A DNA stretch of 64,000 nt from Cristatella mucedo. Its lineage: Eukaryota; Bryozoa; Phylactolaemata; Cristatellidae. Below the pieces are notes generated by a model. It was not told the DNA's origin and did not search any database. It saw nothing but the letters and a program-made list of their open reading frames with translations. Made by a program: the position numbers and the translations under genes. Positions 32,861 through 43,916 of this stretch are shown here, piece by piece. The stretch lies in the NCBI GenBank assembly GCA_009760855.2, contig WPIO01000107.1, forward strand, positions 1,181,001 to 1,245,000. The letters are read 5' to 3'. Positions within the stretch are counted from its first letter, which is position 1; every line of letters begins with the position of its first letter.

Positions 32861-33419
32861 GCAACGAAGCTCCTCAAGTGACCTGCTTCTGTATAGTCTG
32901 GGCAACAGGTGCAAGCTGCGGCTGCTAGTGTGTCTACAAATTAGCCTAAGCGGCACAGTGGATTAGTGGCAGAGGCAGTGATTGGTTGCAGGGATGAGTC
33001 TATGACCTTGCACGATGCTCTGAGCAGCACAGCAGCACATTTGTGGACTTCGGCTATTGATGATGAAATTGCTTCCTTAAGCAATGATATCCATAGGGTC
33101 ACCCGACTACTCGAGGGCAGACATACTATCAGGTGCAAAACTGCCTTCAAGGTGAAACGCGATCCAGAAGGGTCAGTGCTTTAGGCTGCTTTAGGCTTTA
33201 GGCTTTAGGCTTCTTTGCTCAATTTGGCAAATTTCAGGTGGCAGGCAAAGTTTTCACCAAGATTTTTTGGCCAGCTTTTAATTGCAACTCTCAGAGAATT
33301 TCTGCACCCAATGCTGCCATCATGATGGACTTTCAGATCCGTCGAATTATCTATTTGTGCTGCTGCTGTTGGACATCATCCACCCACGCGACCGGCACTG
33401 GCTGCTCAGCGAGGGGAGG
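32861..33419 (+). pseudogene. copia reverse transcriptase remnant
   Basis: The frame 32966-33184 contains 'ESMTLHDALSSTAAHLWTSA', 'DDEIASLSND', 'EGRHTIRCK' and 'FKVKRDPEGSV', the N-terminus of the RVT_2 family. After a degraded TTTAGGC-rich patch at 33179-33213, the frame resumes with 'AQFGKFQVAGKVFTKIFWPA' and 'AAIMMDFQIRRI'. The catalytic YVDD region and RNase H are absent, so the 3' part of pol is deleted. Confidence 0.82.
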
Positions 33420-33826
33420 TGTTAGCTGAATCGGCTTCACAGCCAGTGTGCCGAGCGGTTTTGCCTTGACCGGAGTACAGAACTGGCTGACTCAGGACGC
33501 CACGTCTCTTTTCGGAGCTGCAAACCACTGCTAATTTGCTGAGTATCAAGTGTACCTAGGCCAATGGGCCTCTGCCTAGGCCACTCGATGACCTTTTATC
33601 AGAGTGTGATAATCAAGAGAAGCCAATAGCATTCAGATCTATTAGCATGATGTCTTACAAAGCCACTGGTGTTAGTTTAGGACAATTATATATTGGACCT
33701 ATTTGTCACTTATCCTTAGTTGGTATTTCATACGGTCCAAGTTCTGTTCATCGGCTGCATTTTTAAGCTATTGTAGTTTTCTCGACCATTGACTAGCGAT
33801 TGACTTAACGTCAGCACTGCGTCTCA
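33420..33826 (+). repeat. copia 3' LTR
   Basis: It starts TGTTAGCTGAATCGGC and ends GCGTCTCA. The length, 407 bases, equals that of the 5' LTR within one base. Confidence 0.87.
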
Positions 33827-33832
33827 CACGTA

Positions 33833-34113
33833 ACACCTAGATTTCGTGCGAAATAAACAATAGATCGCTGACAGTGCCAATTTGGGTCTTAGTCTTTCCA
33901 ATTTCTGAATCACACTTGGTTTACCAGTTGCAAGTAAGTTGGTTTCTTCCTTATTCAATTTGAGCAAATATGACGCCTTCCACACGCGAATGTCATTGTT
34001 ACATGCAGCAAAGGAGATGAGAGAATTCGACGTGTTCAAGGGCTACAAGGGATCAAATCAAAGGTGCCTATGAGTGTCATTCCCATAGAAGTGAAAGCCT
34101 AGAGATTGTGCTC
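33833..34113 (-). mobile_element. LINE-A copy, 5' part (continues from 30510)
   Basis: On the minus strand it encodes 'NDIRVWKASYLLKLNKEETN' and 'ATGKPSVIQKLERL', ending in 'ARNLGV', which joins in register to 'MFQGDLS' on the other side of the copia element. Confidence 0.82.
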
Positions 34114-34168
34114 GGCTTATGCTCCAAAATCTGTAACACACTCCCGACTTGCGTCACGACATCCCCCA
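34114..34168 (+). mobile_element. LINE-A scrap
   Basis: 'TATGCTCCAAAATCTGTAAC' to 'ACGACATCCCCCAACT' matches the ORF2 end in plus orientation. It is fused at a short ACTTACT-like homology to the next copy. Confidence 0.6.
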
Positions 34169-35118
34169 ACTTACTAGTTAAGGGCAAACCCAGCGTGATT
34201 TAGAAATTGGAAAGGCTGACTCTCCAAATTGGCTCTGCCAGCATATCTCCAGTTGCATCAGCTCGAAATCTAGGTGTCATATTCCAAAGCGACCTCTTGT
34301 TAGACGACCATATCAGCTCCACAGTCAAATCCGCCTATTTTCACCTTCATAACATTGCTGAAATTCGGGCTTGTTTAGATAAGGATACCACGTCCAAGTT
34401 GGTCCATGCATTCGTGACATCTCGACTTATGCAACTCACTGCTTACTGGCCTACCAGCATGTGCGATCAGGCGATTGCAGCTGGTGCAAAACTCTGCAGT
34501 TAGGCTTTTCTGTCGTGAGCGTCGCAGTTGCCACATTACTCCACTTCTCGCCGACCTGTACCGGCTACCAGTCAAGCAACGGATTGACTTCAAGGTTTTG
34601 TCGCTCACTTTTAGGTCCCTTCATTCTATGGCTCCAGCCTATCTCTCCGACATACTCCCCCATTAGGCCAAGCATCGTACCAACTGCTTTTCGGAATCCA
34701 ACAGTCTACAAATACCTCGTACAAACCTTAAATCCTTTGGAGACCGTGCATTTAGTTCGTATGCTCCCAAAGTCTGGAACTCCCTCCCAACCTGCGTCAG
34801 AACATCCCCTGACCTGACCACATTTAAAAGGAACTTATAAGCACAGCTATTTAGGACAGCATTTAGTGGGTCTCTGTGATTCGTCCTTCACGTGCTTATG
34901 CGTGCTGACACTGTGCATGCTGCCACTAACCACATTTGCATGCTGACCCTGTGCATGTCACCCCTGACCATGTTATTCATTTTGTTCGTTTTTCAAGCAT
35001 GATTTTACTTACCATTTAATTGCATTTCCTTTTGCAGCAAATGTAAATCGCCTAGAAAGAGATTAAGTTCTCTGAGGGCGCTTTATCAAGTACATTATTA
35101 TTCTTATTATTATTATTA
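34169..35118 (+). mobile_element. LINE-A 3' copy, young
   Basis: The copy runs from 'TTACTAGTTAAGGGCAAACC' through the RT region 'LTLQIGSASISPVASARNLG', the C-terminus, a clean 3' UTR and hairpin, to an (ATT)n tail at 35094-35118. A few indels break the frame, but identity with 54521-55682 and 26505-27390 is very high by eye. Confidence 0.9.
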
Positions 35119-35121
35119 TAC

Positions 35122-35415
35122 GTTGACCACAGTAAAAAACTAAAATGCATGTATTTATCACAGCATTTACTGGGTCCCTGTGATTGTGATTTGTCTTTTA
35201 TGTGCTTATCCTTGCTGACTCTTTTTTTGCTGCCAATAACCGTGCTTGCATGCTGACCCTGTGCATGTCACCCCTGACCATGTTATTCTTGTTATTTATC
35301 GAGCATGATACCAAATACTATTCGATCGTGCTTCCTTTGCAGCCAACGTTAAGCGCCACAAAAGAGAGTTATTTCACTGAGGGAGCCGCTTTATTAGATG
35401 TATTTTTATTTTTTG
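35122..35415 (+). mobile_element. LINE-A 3' UTR copy
   Basis: It begins with 'GACCACAGTAAAAAACTAAA' and carries the ORF2 end, a 3' UTR with 'CATGCTGACCCTGTGCATGT' and a degraded hairpin. Confidence 0.78.
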
Positions 35416-35704
35416 ACTTTGACTGTAACCACCTCCGTTTGATCGATAAATACCAGGCACAATTCTTACTCTTACTTAAGAGGTCACTATTGTTGGGTTA
35501 TCAAATTTAGGTTAACTGATGCACCACCCACAGTCAATTCGTACCGTCATATTCACTAAGTGAAATATATTGGCTATGCTATTGCTTTTCTTAAAATTCT
35601 ATCGTTGTGCTGGTTGTAGACATTAAATGGAATTCAAAAGTTTCAATGAAGCGGCATCCACTCTTTTGCAGCTTACAGATCATCAAACTTTCCGTGTGTC
35701 GTTC

Positions 35705-35775
35705 GCGGCTATTTATATGCTGCTCACTTCCACAACTGGCCTCTTGACTTAGCTATTTTTCTCGCCAGCATGACC
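35705..35775 (+). mobile_element. LINE-B scrap
   Basis: 'GCTGCTCACTTCCACAACTG' and neighbours match the LINE-B 3' UTR segment 'GCTACTCACTACCTCAACTG'. Only ~70 bases are recognisable. Confidence 0.5.
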
Positions 35776-35933
35776 ATGTTACTGGTAAAATGGACTGCCT
35801 TCCTAAGTTGCTGAACTGGAATCTTGGTCACAAAAGATAATTTTCCATGGATGCCTGTTGAAAATTGACCTTGGATGAAGAATTATAAGCTATCCAGTTA
35901 TTCCCAACACCACAAATCAGAACTATATATTTT

Positions 35934-35936
35934 TAA

Positions 35937-36024
<88 letters not shown>
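35934..36024. repeat. (TA)n(TG)n microsatellite
   Basis: A short (AT)8-like run passes directly into ~75 bases of uninterrupted TG. Confidence 0.97.
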
Positions 36025-36028
<4 letters not shown>

Positions 36029-36700
36029 AGATATCATATAAACCATGAAGCTCCACCCTACCACCATTGACCTTAATCTCTATCGTTAAAGGCCAGCACC
36101 TTAACCTCTACTCATGTTGGGCTATTTATTGTGAGTTCTTAGGTCCACGTTTGATCATTTTGAACTAAAACTAGTTGAAATGCAAAAAAATTTAAACATT
36201 GAATAATCTTAACAAATGAACCATTTATAATCATTCTTAAAATAGAATAAAATTTTAAGAACAGCAAAGAATTTTTAGTTGGCTCAGTTACTATAATCTA
36301 AATTTTAGCATAGACTAATTGTCTGAATTTTTTAAGACCAATGATCAGAATTAACGGCAACAGAAATGTTTGAATACAATGAAAGCTGTATCGAAACAGA
36401 TAGCATTGACACTTTACTATGTTTAAATGCTTGCATGCGAGTATTCCTACTTCCCTCGTGCCATTGGGGAAACGAAAAAGTGGTGCGTTCAGAAGAGATG
36501 GCTCTTTTAGTGTATTTTTGCAAAGTTTCATAATCCAGAATTATTTGTAAAGGCAGCTAGCTGCGTTAGCATTAAGTAAACTTTGCATGTGGAATAGAAT
36601 AATAGGCTGACCAAAAGATTCTTTGATTTAAAAACGACGCTTCAGCTAGAGAAATAGGGCAACAGCAGATTCAAACATAGACAACGATGATGGAACACAC
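36025..36700. other. unassigned (probable intron)
   Basis: Two overlapping minus frames at 36298-36531 are open. One could be an exon ending at an ACATA|GTAAAG donor near 36421, but the acceptor is weak, so I leave it uncalled. Confidence 0.35.
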
Positions 36701-36871
36701 CTCCCTGATACGATGCTGACTGATGGTCTTCACTGACAATAAGACGCAAGACTCTGGAGAAGAATCCAGCATTCATGGTGGCATCAGTGTAGGAGGGGTA
36801 TAGAGGACAATCAGTTGATAAGATAGCTGTGTTGTAGGATCCGGCTTTCCATCCAGTGCAGTATCCCTCGA
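36701..36871 (-). CDS. 171-bp phase 1-1 exon, Cys-containing extracellular-type
   Basis: The minus strand has an acceptor 'CTTGTTTCTTAG' before 36871 and a GTGTGT donor after 36701. The exon is 171 bases and phase 1 at both ends, the symmetry typical of shuffled extracellular modules. It encodes 'EGYCTGWKAGSYNTAILSTD' continuing through 'CPLYPSYTDATMNAGFFSR' to 'DHQSASYQG', with two Cys and many Tyr and Ser. No family is recognised. It lies between the 48484 and 23524 exons in the same orientation, consistent with one gene. Confidence 0.7.
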
Positions 36872-36874
36872 CTA

Positions 36875-37126
36875 AGAAACAAGAATCAAAGTGAAAAGTT
36901 TTGTATTATTTTCCATTAACTTTATGATTTTCAAATATCAGCACCCAATAGCAATTAAGATAAAATAAGTACTCAATTTTTTTGCGAACTGGAAAAGTTG
37001 ACTGACAATGCAAGAATAGTTTGCTTCAGATAAGTCATCACAGTGATATGATTAATTCAGAGCTGATGGCGTTATCAGTAGCTTTCAAGTAAATAATTAT
37101 GAGGAGCTTACAAATGCCTCACAGCC
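36875..37126. other. unassigned (probable intron)
   Basis: AT-rich; nothing recognised. Confidence 0.35.
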
Positions 37127-37659
37127 TCATTGCTAAAATTAGGGCTTGTTTAGATAAGGATACCACGTCCAAGTTGGTCCATGCATTCGTGACATCTCGT
37201 CTCGACTTCTGCAACTCACTGCTTACAGGCCTACCAGCATGTGCGATCAGGCGATTGCAGCTGGTGCAAAACTCTGCAGCTAGGCTTGTCTGTCGTGAGC
37301 GTCGCAGTTGCCACATTACTCCACTTCTCGCCGACCTGCACTGGCTACCAGTCAAGCAACGGATTGACTTCAAGGTTTTGTCGCTCACTTTTAGGTCTCT
37401 TCATTCTATGGCTCCAGCCTACCTTTCAGATATACTACCCCATCAGGCAAAGCATCGTACCACTCGCTTTTCGGAATCCAACAGTCTAGAAATACCTCGT
37501 ACAAACCTTAAATCCTTTGGAGACCGTGCATTTAGCTCGTATGCTCCCACAGCCTGGAACTCCCTCCCGACCTGCATCAGAACATCCCCTGACCTGACCA
37601 CATTTAAAAGAAACTTAAAAACATACCTATTTAGGACAGCATTTAGTGGGTCCGTGTGA
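37099..37659 (+). pseudogene. LINE-A ORF2 C-terminal frame, open but truncated
   Basis: This is a 186-codon open frame. From about residue 14 it reads the LINE-A C-terminus: 'RACLDKDTTSKLVHAFVTSR', 'LADLHWLPVKQRIDFKVLSL', 'GDRAFSSYAPTAWNSLPTC', ending 'LFRTAFSGSV'. There are no stops, so the copy is recent, but it lacks the palm with the catalytic residues and cannot be an active RT. The first 13 residues come from flanking sequence. Confidence 0.85.
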
Positions 37660-37892
37660 TTCTTCCTTGATGTGCTTATACGTGCTGACACTGTTCATGC
37701 TGCCACTAACCACATTTGCATGCTGACCCAGTGCATGTCACCCCTAACCATGTTATTCATTTTGTTTGTTTTTCAAGCATGATTTTACTTACTACTCTAT
37801 TGCGTATCACTTTGCAGCAGATGTAAAGCGCCTAGAAAGAGATTAAGTTCTCTGAGGGCGCTTTATCAAGTGCAATATATTATATTATTACA
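37127..37892 (+). mobile_element. LINE-A 3' copy, youngest-looking
   Basis: The copy starts at 'ATTGCTAAAATTAGGGCTTG'. It has an uninterrupted RT C-terminal frame, a near-perfect 3' UTR, a perfect hairpin at about 37826-37866 and a short ATT tail. Confidence 0.93.
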
Positions 37893-38189
37893 GCTAAAGT
37901 TACAGTAGGCAGCATCCAGAACCTATTTTCCTTGTGTCAGTATATGAATTTATATTTTTTATAGCATTTAGTTTACCATCAATGAGGTGGGATATAATGT
38001 TCCGTGCATTAACGCCTTCGGAAAATCTACAATCAACCAATAGTTTTACTGTTTTTAAGATCTCTAAATGGATAGAATTTATTTTCGAGAGCTTGATTAT
38101 AAGCGGATGAGATACAGTACGATTTGATGGCTATTTTGTACGTATGTTTCTTAACTGGCCCCATGAAACCAAAGCGACAGAATAAATAA
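37893..38189. other. unassigned
   Basis: Nothing recognised between the LINE-A tail and the SINE-1 copy. Confidence 0.3.
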
Positions 38190-38362
38190 ATACTAGCTGA
38201 TTTAGCAGCCTCTTTTTGTGTAGCGACAGAAGAGACTTGACAGCTATCAACACCGCTTGCAGTGGCGATACAGGATTGCCCACCACAGGATTCGAACCCT
38301 CGACCTCGGGGCCGATGCGTGAAAATCAATCGTCTTACCTAGTGAACCATTACGGCTCACCA
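38190..38362 (-). mobile_element. SINE-1
   Basis: On the minus strand a full copy with head 'TGGTGAGCCGTAATGGTTCA', B box 'GGGTTCGAATCC' and end 'GGCTGCTAAATCAGCTAG'. The tail is AT-rich. Confidence 0.9.
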
Positions 38363-39833
38363 AGAAGCCGTTCCTAAAAATATACCTCTGATTCAATGTA
38401 TGCATCCAGTTTTTATCCAAGGGAACTAAAATGCCAAGGCTGCAGATGAGCATTCAACTGCAAAGATGGAGACAGGAGTTGCCCTCGCTAGTTTAAATCG
38501 GATTAGCAGTTACAATTCCTGTCAAAGTTGAAGCAGTAATATTTCCGTTTACATTTGGAAGTGTATAAAGAATTATTATGTTTACTTCTTAAGAAGTGAA
38601 AAAACCATTCTTGTATTACATCAAGATAAGAATTGAGACCCTTGTTTTGATTCGGAAGTAGAGTTGGTATACTTAAGGTCCTTCAAAATTAGCTTTTAGC
38701 TTCTAATCTTAAGGTAGGACAAATAGTAATTAATGTTACTCTCCTTTGATTAAATAATATGCTGAATTTGGATTATTATTAAGGCTATGTACAGATTACA
38801 TCTTCCGAGTTTTGAACTTGTTACTCAATGTGCTTTCTAGATTTATCCTTCTGAGAAAAATAGTTTCATGTGCATTGTAGTTATACAAGTTAAGCTCTTA
38901 AAGTAAAACAAAGTAAATCAATTAACACAGCTGTTTCAAGCTTTTGCTTACCATTCTTAGCTGCTTTTATTTTTGAAAAACACATCAGTGTGTCTATTCA
39001 ATTGCATCTGGCTTGCATAGTCGCAAGAAAAACTTATCTAGAACATTGGTAAGTTTCATTGTGTAGCCTTCCGTGACCCCGTGAAGAGTTTTATATCACT
39101 AAGGCTCATTACAAATGAACTAGATATAATTACATTAGGACAGCTTGCTTATCAGAGCTATAGGCACCGAATTTATTTATCGGTTTTCTTCATTGTTGTC
39201 TTGCAGTGATGCGCTTAAATTGAATTGTCTAGGCACATGGCTCTTTCGTTCAGTTGTTCGCCGAGCTTCGAACTCTCAGTATCATTGACGGTTCTTAAGT
39301 GTAATCTTTCTCTAGGGAAATTGAAATGATCTTCATTAAAATGATTTTGACTTCCCTACTTTTACTTGTGCAATTATTTTTTAATTTACAATCACCGACT
39401 ATCAAAAATTATTGACTTCTGCTCACTGGGAATTCAAATAACAGTAACGCGTTATGCAGGAAATACATGGACGCTGTGAGAAATTACAAATTGTCAGATT
39501 AAAGGTGAAACTTAATTTTTAATCGCATTTTGGATGAGTTTGCATAATTCAAATAATTGTTCACCCTTCCTTTGCTTCATATTAGTTCAATAATCATCCT
39601 TCATTTTTCTTCATGCATATCAAGCACGTCTAAAGAATTGGTTTAGTAGTATTTTGAGAACGTACTTGTCCATCTGTATATGGCCAACTGTCAGTAGAAC
39701 AACGCGCTGGAAATTAGGACCAGTTTACTCCGGAGCATTTCATCCTACCATTTTATACGTTTGTGACGTTACTTTAAGATTACTGAGCTGAGTTTAACTC
39801 AGGACGTCCGGCTTGTATCATTGAGTCATATGC
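38363..39833. other. unassigned AT-rich sequence
   Basis: This is one of the longest stretches with no recognisable repeat or exon. It probably lies in an intron of the minus-strand gene. Confidence 0.35.
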
Positions 39834-39834
39834 C

Positions 39835-40137
39835 GCTACCAGCGGAGCCAGGACTTTCATCTATAGCGGCGAAAGTCTGCACATTTTAATAATGTATAAA
39901 GGGAGAAAGACACGCCATATTTTCAGTTAGACAATAGTTTAATAAGGAATATTAATTGCTATTTCTAGTGCAAATAGTATTGTACATTATACACTAACTC
40001 GACGGTCTCTCTTCGAGTAGAATTAAAACACAATTTCATCAGTGGCGAATGTCGTTGTGTAAACATTGGAGTGGCCAGGGTCACTGCCTCCCTGCATGGG
40101 GTAGAACAATCCCTGCTCTTGGTGGCTCCGCTACAAG
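39835..40137. mobile_element. candidate MITE with imperfect terminal inverted repeats
   Basis: The left end 'CCAGCGGAGCCAGGACTTT' and the reverse complement of the right end, 'GTAGCGGAGCCACCAAGAG', share AGCGGAGCCA and partial matches around it. The ~300-bp AT-rich centre has no coding. The 'GCGGAGCCAGG' type of terminus is common among non-autonomous hAT-like elements. A clear target duplication was not found, so this is tentative. Confidence 0.35.
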
Positions 40138-40384
40138 TCTTATACTGAATCGTTTAATTCGGTAGCTCATCTGGCCTGTCATAAATCAGCAACCTAGCCT
40201 CTAAAATGCAGCTATCTGGTATTTGTTCAGATGTCTTCTTTACATAAAAAATTAAAGTTGGCCTCAAGATGTTGTATCTGCATTATACTTAGCGGAAACC
40301 AGGCTGGGCAAGCACTTCTCCCAATTATGCGACACATATCCACAAGTAAATAACTTTTATAATGCATTTTGACGGGTTTATCAT

Positions 40385-40478
40385 AAATAAAATAACAATA
40401 TAACAATAGTATTGCATTCTGAGAGAATTAATCTCTTTGTCGTCACTTTAAATATGTTGCCAATGTAATGCACTGTAA
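40385..40478 (-). mobile_element. LINE-A tail-only insertion
   Basis: AT-rich tail, then a degraded hairpin 'TGCATTCTGAGAGAATTAAT ... GTCACTTTAAA', ending at 'GTTGCCAATGTAATG' next to a LINE-B tail. Confidence 0.6.
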
Positions 40479-41005
40479 TGTAATTTGTTTCCGTCTGTAA
40501 CTCCACAAAGCCGCAAACACTATGTGGATGCTTGGCAGGAAACTTTTGTATAGCACGCTAATAGCCGAAGCGGCTTTCGGTACGCATTCGGCAGTCAATA
40601 GACTTCATCACACGCAGCAAAAGGAAAGTGAAACCCTAGCAGATTCAGGAGAGCAAATGAAGTAGTGAGTAAAATGAAAGCAGCAGCTCTTGACGGCTTC
40701 AAAGGATGTGTCATAGTCGACAGCAGGAAAATACTCGTTGCGTAAGTATCGTGTAAGTAAGCTCCACAGTATAAGACATGCAGAGCAAAAGCTTTTGTCG
40801 CCAATGGTCTTTAGGTGGAGGAATTTGAACAGCTAAATTAATTTCCATACAGGACATGAGGGCACGAAGAGGCTGAAGCTGGTACAGCAGTTCAGCTGGG
40901 TATGGAGGAGCCAAGCCGTGGCCTTGGCCTTCTAGATCATCGTAAGATCCTTGCCCTGTATCCATTGACCAACGGCCGCCATTCTAGCTCTTTTAGTGAT
41001 CTTCA
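40479..41005 (-). mobile_element. LINE-B 3' fragment
   Basis: It starts with a 'GTAATGTAATTTGTTTCCGT' tail, then the 3' hairpin, the 'GCGGCTTTCGGTACGCATTC' 3' UTR and the decayed RT C-terminus. It stops at about 41005, next to a plus-oriented LINE-B. Confidence 0.85.
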
Positions 41006-42462
41006 CTGGCAGATCGACTTAACCCTGTCATAACCGAGATTGCTTATGCTCCTTTGAAAAACCGGTCGTACCCAAGCCCTTCAAATTGGCCATACCGATA
41101 CTCGAAAAGCCTAGATTAGATACAGAGGTCCTTGCAACCTATCGCTCAGTTTAACTTCCTCTTCTTTTTCAAAGATTCTTGAAAATAAATTCACTAAGCA
41201 GCTGGATAGCACAAATTATAAACAAAATACAATTTCGGAACATTTCGGTCAGGGTTCAAGGGCATTCTACTAAAACTGCTCTCCTCCATAATAACAATGA
41301 CACTCTGTGCAGCAACGATGACGGGAATGTTATTGCCCTAGCTTACTAGATCTATCTAGATTAGCCTTTGATATCACCGATCACGATATCCTAGTTAAAC
41401 GATTGAGAACAACGATTGGTCTGGCAGACGTCTCAACCATAACACCGGAAACCGTCGGAATCTGTTGCAGCAACTGAAAAACTGAATGTTGCCTTTTGCC
41501 GGAATTCGATCATATATGTCGGGACTTGCTTGAAATTAAATGACCGTGGCACTAAACTGCTGTTAATATAGGAAACCCTAAGCGTGCGGCTGAATTAGAA
41601 AGTTTTGTTCTTCTAATAAATTATGCTGTTGTGTGACCATCATCACGTGCTCAAAATTTATGTTTCGTTTTCGATAGCTTCCTGAGTTTTAAAAGCTTCA
41701 TTCAAAAAACCGGCTCTACGGCTTGAAATTACGCCGTAGTCCTATTTAAGATAAGGACCTGCCTTCCATGTTGGCTTGACAAACACTTAGCTAGCTCCTT
41801 AGCTTTGTTTCAGCTTGATTATTGCAATTTCTTTTTGGCTTGGCTACCTAAAAGAGCAACTAGGCACCTGCAGCTGGTTTTGAATATGGCTGCATGGCCA
41901 GTTTTTATATCCCGGAGGTTTGACCATGTGTCTCCTTTGCTAAAAGAGATAGGATGGATGCCGGTTGAGCAACGGATACAGAGCAAAGTTCTTACGCTGA
42001 CCCACAAGGCCCGCCACGGCTATGCTCTTTCGTACCTAGCTGAACTGCTGCATCAGTTTCAGCCTGTTCGCGCCCTCAGGTCCTGTGTGGACAATAAATT
42101 AGCTGTTCCATTCCTCCACTTAAAGACAGTTGGCGACCGAAGCTTTAGCTCTGCAGGTCCTAGACTGTGGAACTCGCTTCCACAATTCTTACGCAACGAC
42201 AAGTACTCTCCTGCTACCGACTATGGCTCATCCTTTCTTGGTCGGTCCAGAGCTGCAACTTCCATGCTACTCACTACCTCAACTGCTCTCCTGACTCTGC
42301 TATGCTTCCCACATTCTCTTAGTCACATGAGATTAAGTTTGTTGGCTACCGTACGCGTACCGAAAGCCGATTAGGCTGTGAGTGTGCTATAAAAAACTCC
42401 TACCTAACACCCACACAGTCTTTACGGCTTTGTTTACAGATGGAAATACATTACATTCCATT
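41006..42462 (+). mobile_element. LINE-B copy, RT to tail, decayed
   Basis: The copy covers the RT fingers ('FSKILENKF'), motif A in a degenerate form ('DLSRLAFDITDHDI'), a large deletion of the palm, then the C-terminal region. The open frame 41805-42374 holds 'RIQSKVLTLTHKARHG', 'CVDNKLAVPFLHLKTVGDRS' and 'SSAGPRLWNSLPQFLRND'. It ends with the 3' hairpin and 'GGAAATACATTACATTCC'. Confidence 0.85.
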
Positions 42463-42860
42463 AGCAAAACAGACGCATATTTAAACCTTTGTAATTTGCA
42501 AACTAGCCTAGCAGCCGTATTCATAGCCAGCTGTAGTTACCTAGCTGTTTTTTTGGCAGCCCGGTCAAAAGGGAATTACAATATTTTTGCCGAGACAGGA
42601 CTAAAGAGCAAGTTTAATTTTTTGCAGGCCACTGTGGAAGACCGTTCCTAATCTTAGATATGTACTCAAAGCCAAGGCTATCTGTAGAAGCAGTCTTCTT
42701 GCGAAGCTTTAAAAATAGAGGTAGCTGTCACAGGTGACACTTAAATTCCGAGCACATGATGTTCGCTCAATAGCACTACCTATTTACAAGAGCAAAGCCT
42801 TCTAGTCCAGCCATGTGGTAAGGATGTCCTATGAGCAGACGTTCAGCTCTATTGTCGTGT
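42463..42860 (-). mobile_element. LINE-B internal fragment
   Basis: The segment 'CAAACTAGCCTAGCAGCCGT' to 'TGTCCTATGAGCAGACGTTC' matches LINE-B in minus orientation without its 3' end. It sits tail-side to the preceding plus copy. Confidence 0.78.
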
Positions 42861-42889
42861 AGCTTCAAGAAGGAAGCATGATCAAATTG

Positions 42890-43264
42890 TTGTAGTGGCA
42901 TGCTTGATAACATGATTGCAATAATGATATTGCATTAAGCGAAGCAATGCCTTAAGCGCAACATAGAAGTAACATGTACAAGGTTAGCATAGATATATGC
43001 TTACTTGCAGCATGCACATCAATACACATAAGCACACCTAGGAACATTAACAAAGACCCAGCAAATACCAAGATAGCAGATGCGTTTTAAGCTTTCTTTA
43101 AGTATGCTAAAGTAAGTCGATGTAAGGTCTGACGTCGGTCGGAAGTGATTTTTAGACTTAGGGCCATATGAACTAAAGGCAGGGTGTCCAAACGATTATT
43201 CAGAAAAGTGGGTGTTACGATGTTTTACCTGGCTTCATAATAGATCTGATAGGTAGGCTTGAGG
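42890..43264 (-). mobile_element. LINE-A copy, 3' part (continues at 44300)
   Basis: A degraded 3' UTR and RT C-terminal sequence run to 'TAGATCTGATAGGTAGGCTTGAG' at 43263. The copy resumes at 44300 after the inverted-repeat element. Confidence 0.75.
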
Positions 43265-43401
43265 GTTGTTGGACATTTCCCTCTGGACGTTTTTCCATCG
43301 ACATTTCCTCCCTGGTAGACCCAAGGACATTCCCCCGGAAATTTGGTCCGGGGGTAGGACATTTCCATTCTATGTTGATGAATATTTAACTAAGAATACA
43401 G

Positions 43402-43579
<178 letters not shown>

Positions 43580-43599
43580 TGCTCAATTTAATTAGAAGA

Positions 43600-43880
43600 A
43601 TGTATGGATTGGAAGGATGGTTTCTAATGGAGCGAGCGACGGCGACAGTTTGAAGCGGCTGCGGCAGCGGCGAGCTATACAGTTCGATCCCGCGAGAGTT
43701 CTGTCCCGCTCGACGCTGCCTGGCACTTGTTCGTACCCGCCAAAGCGGACACCTGCTATGCCGTGCCGCTCGCTCCTGACAATGAGCGCTATGCCTCAGA
43801 AGCCTACTGAGTATAACTCGAGCTTAAGAGATCTAGTTACGCCATAATCCGCACTAATTAAAGCACGAAATACGATAAAG
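43600..43880. other. GC-rich block inside the inverted-repeat element
   Basis: This block is GC- and CpG-rich compared with everything around it. A 76-codon plus frame (43617-43847) is Arg/Ser/Pro-rich with no recognised motif. I do not call it a gene. Confidence 0.4.
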
Positions 43881-43916
43881 GGTGGATTTAGGCGAGCGAG
43901 GCGCAGCCTTCCCTAA

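Larger units (their letters stand above)
30511..33826 (+). mobile_element. Ty1/copia LTR retrotransposon, decayed and internally deleted
   Basis: Two direct LTRs (30511-30916 and 33420-33826) flank a degraded gag-pol body. Gag-like sequence follows the 5' LTR, then a copia-type aspartic protease, a gag-pre-integrase stretch and, after a nested LINE-B, the start of an RVT_2-type reverse transcriptase. Integrase core, most of RT and RNase H are missing. The order PR then RT with a WLIDAGA...H protease is copia-like. Flanking ACGTC (30506-30510) and ACGTA (33828-33832) look like a 5-bp target duplication with one change. The element lies inside LINE-A. Confidence 0.88.

Noticed and set aside
30511..33826. 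An endogenous retrovirus
   Set aside because: The protease and RT signatures are copia-type and there is no envelope-like frame.
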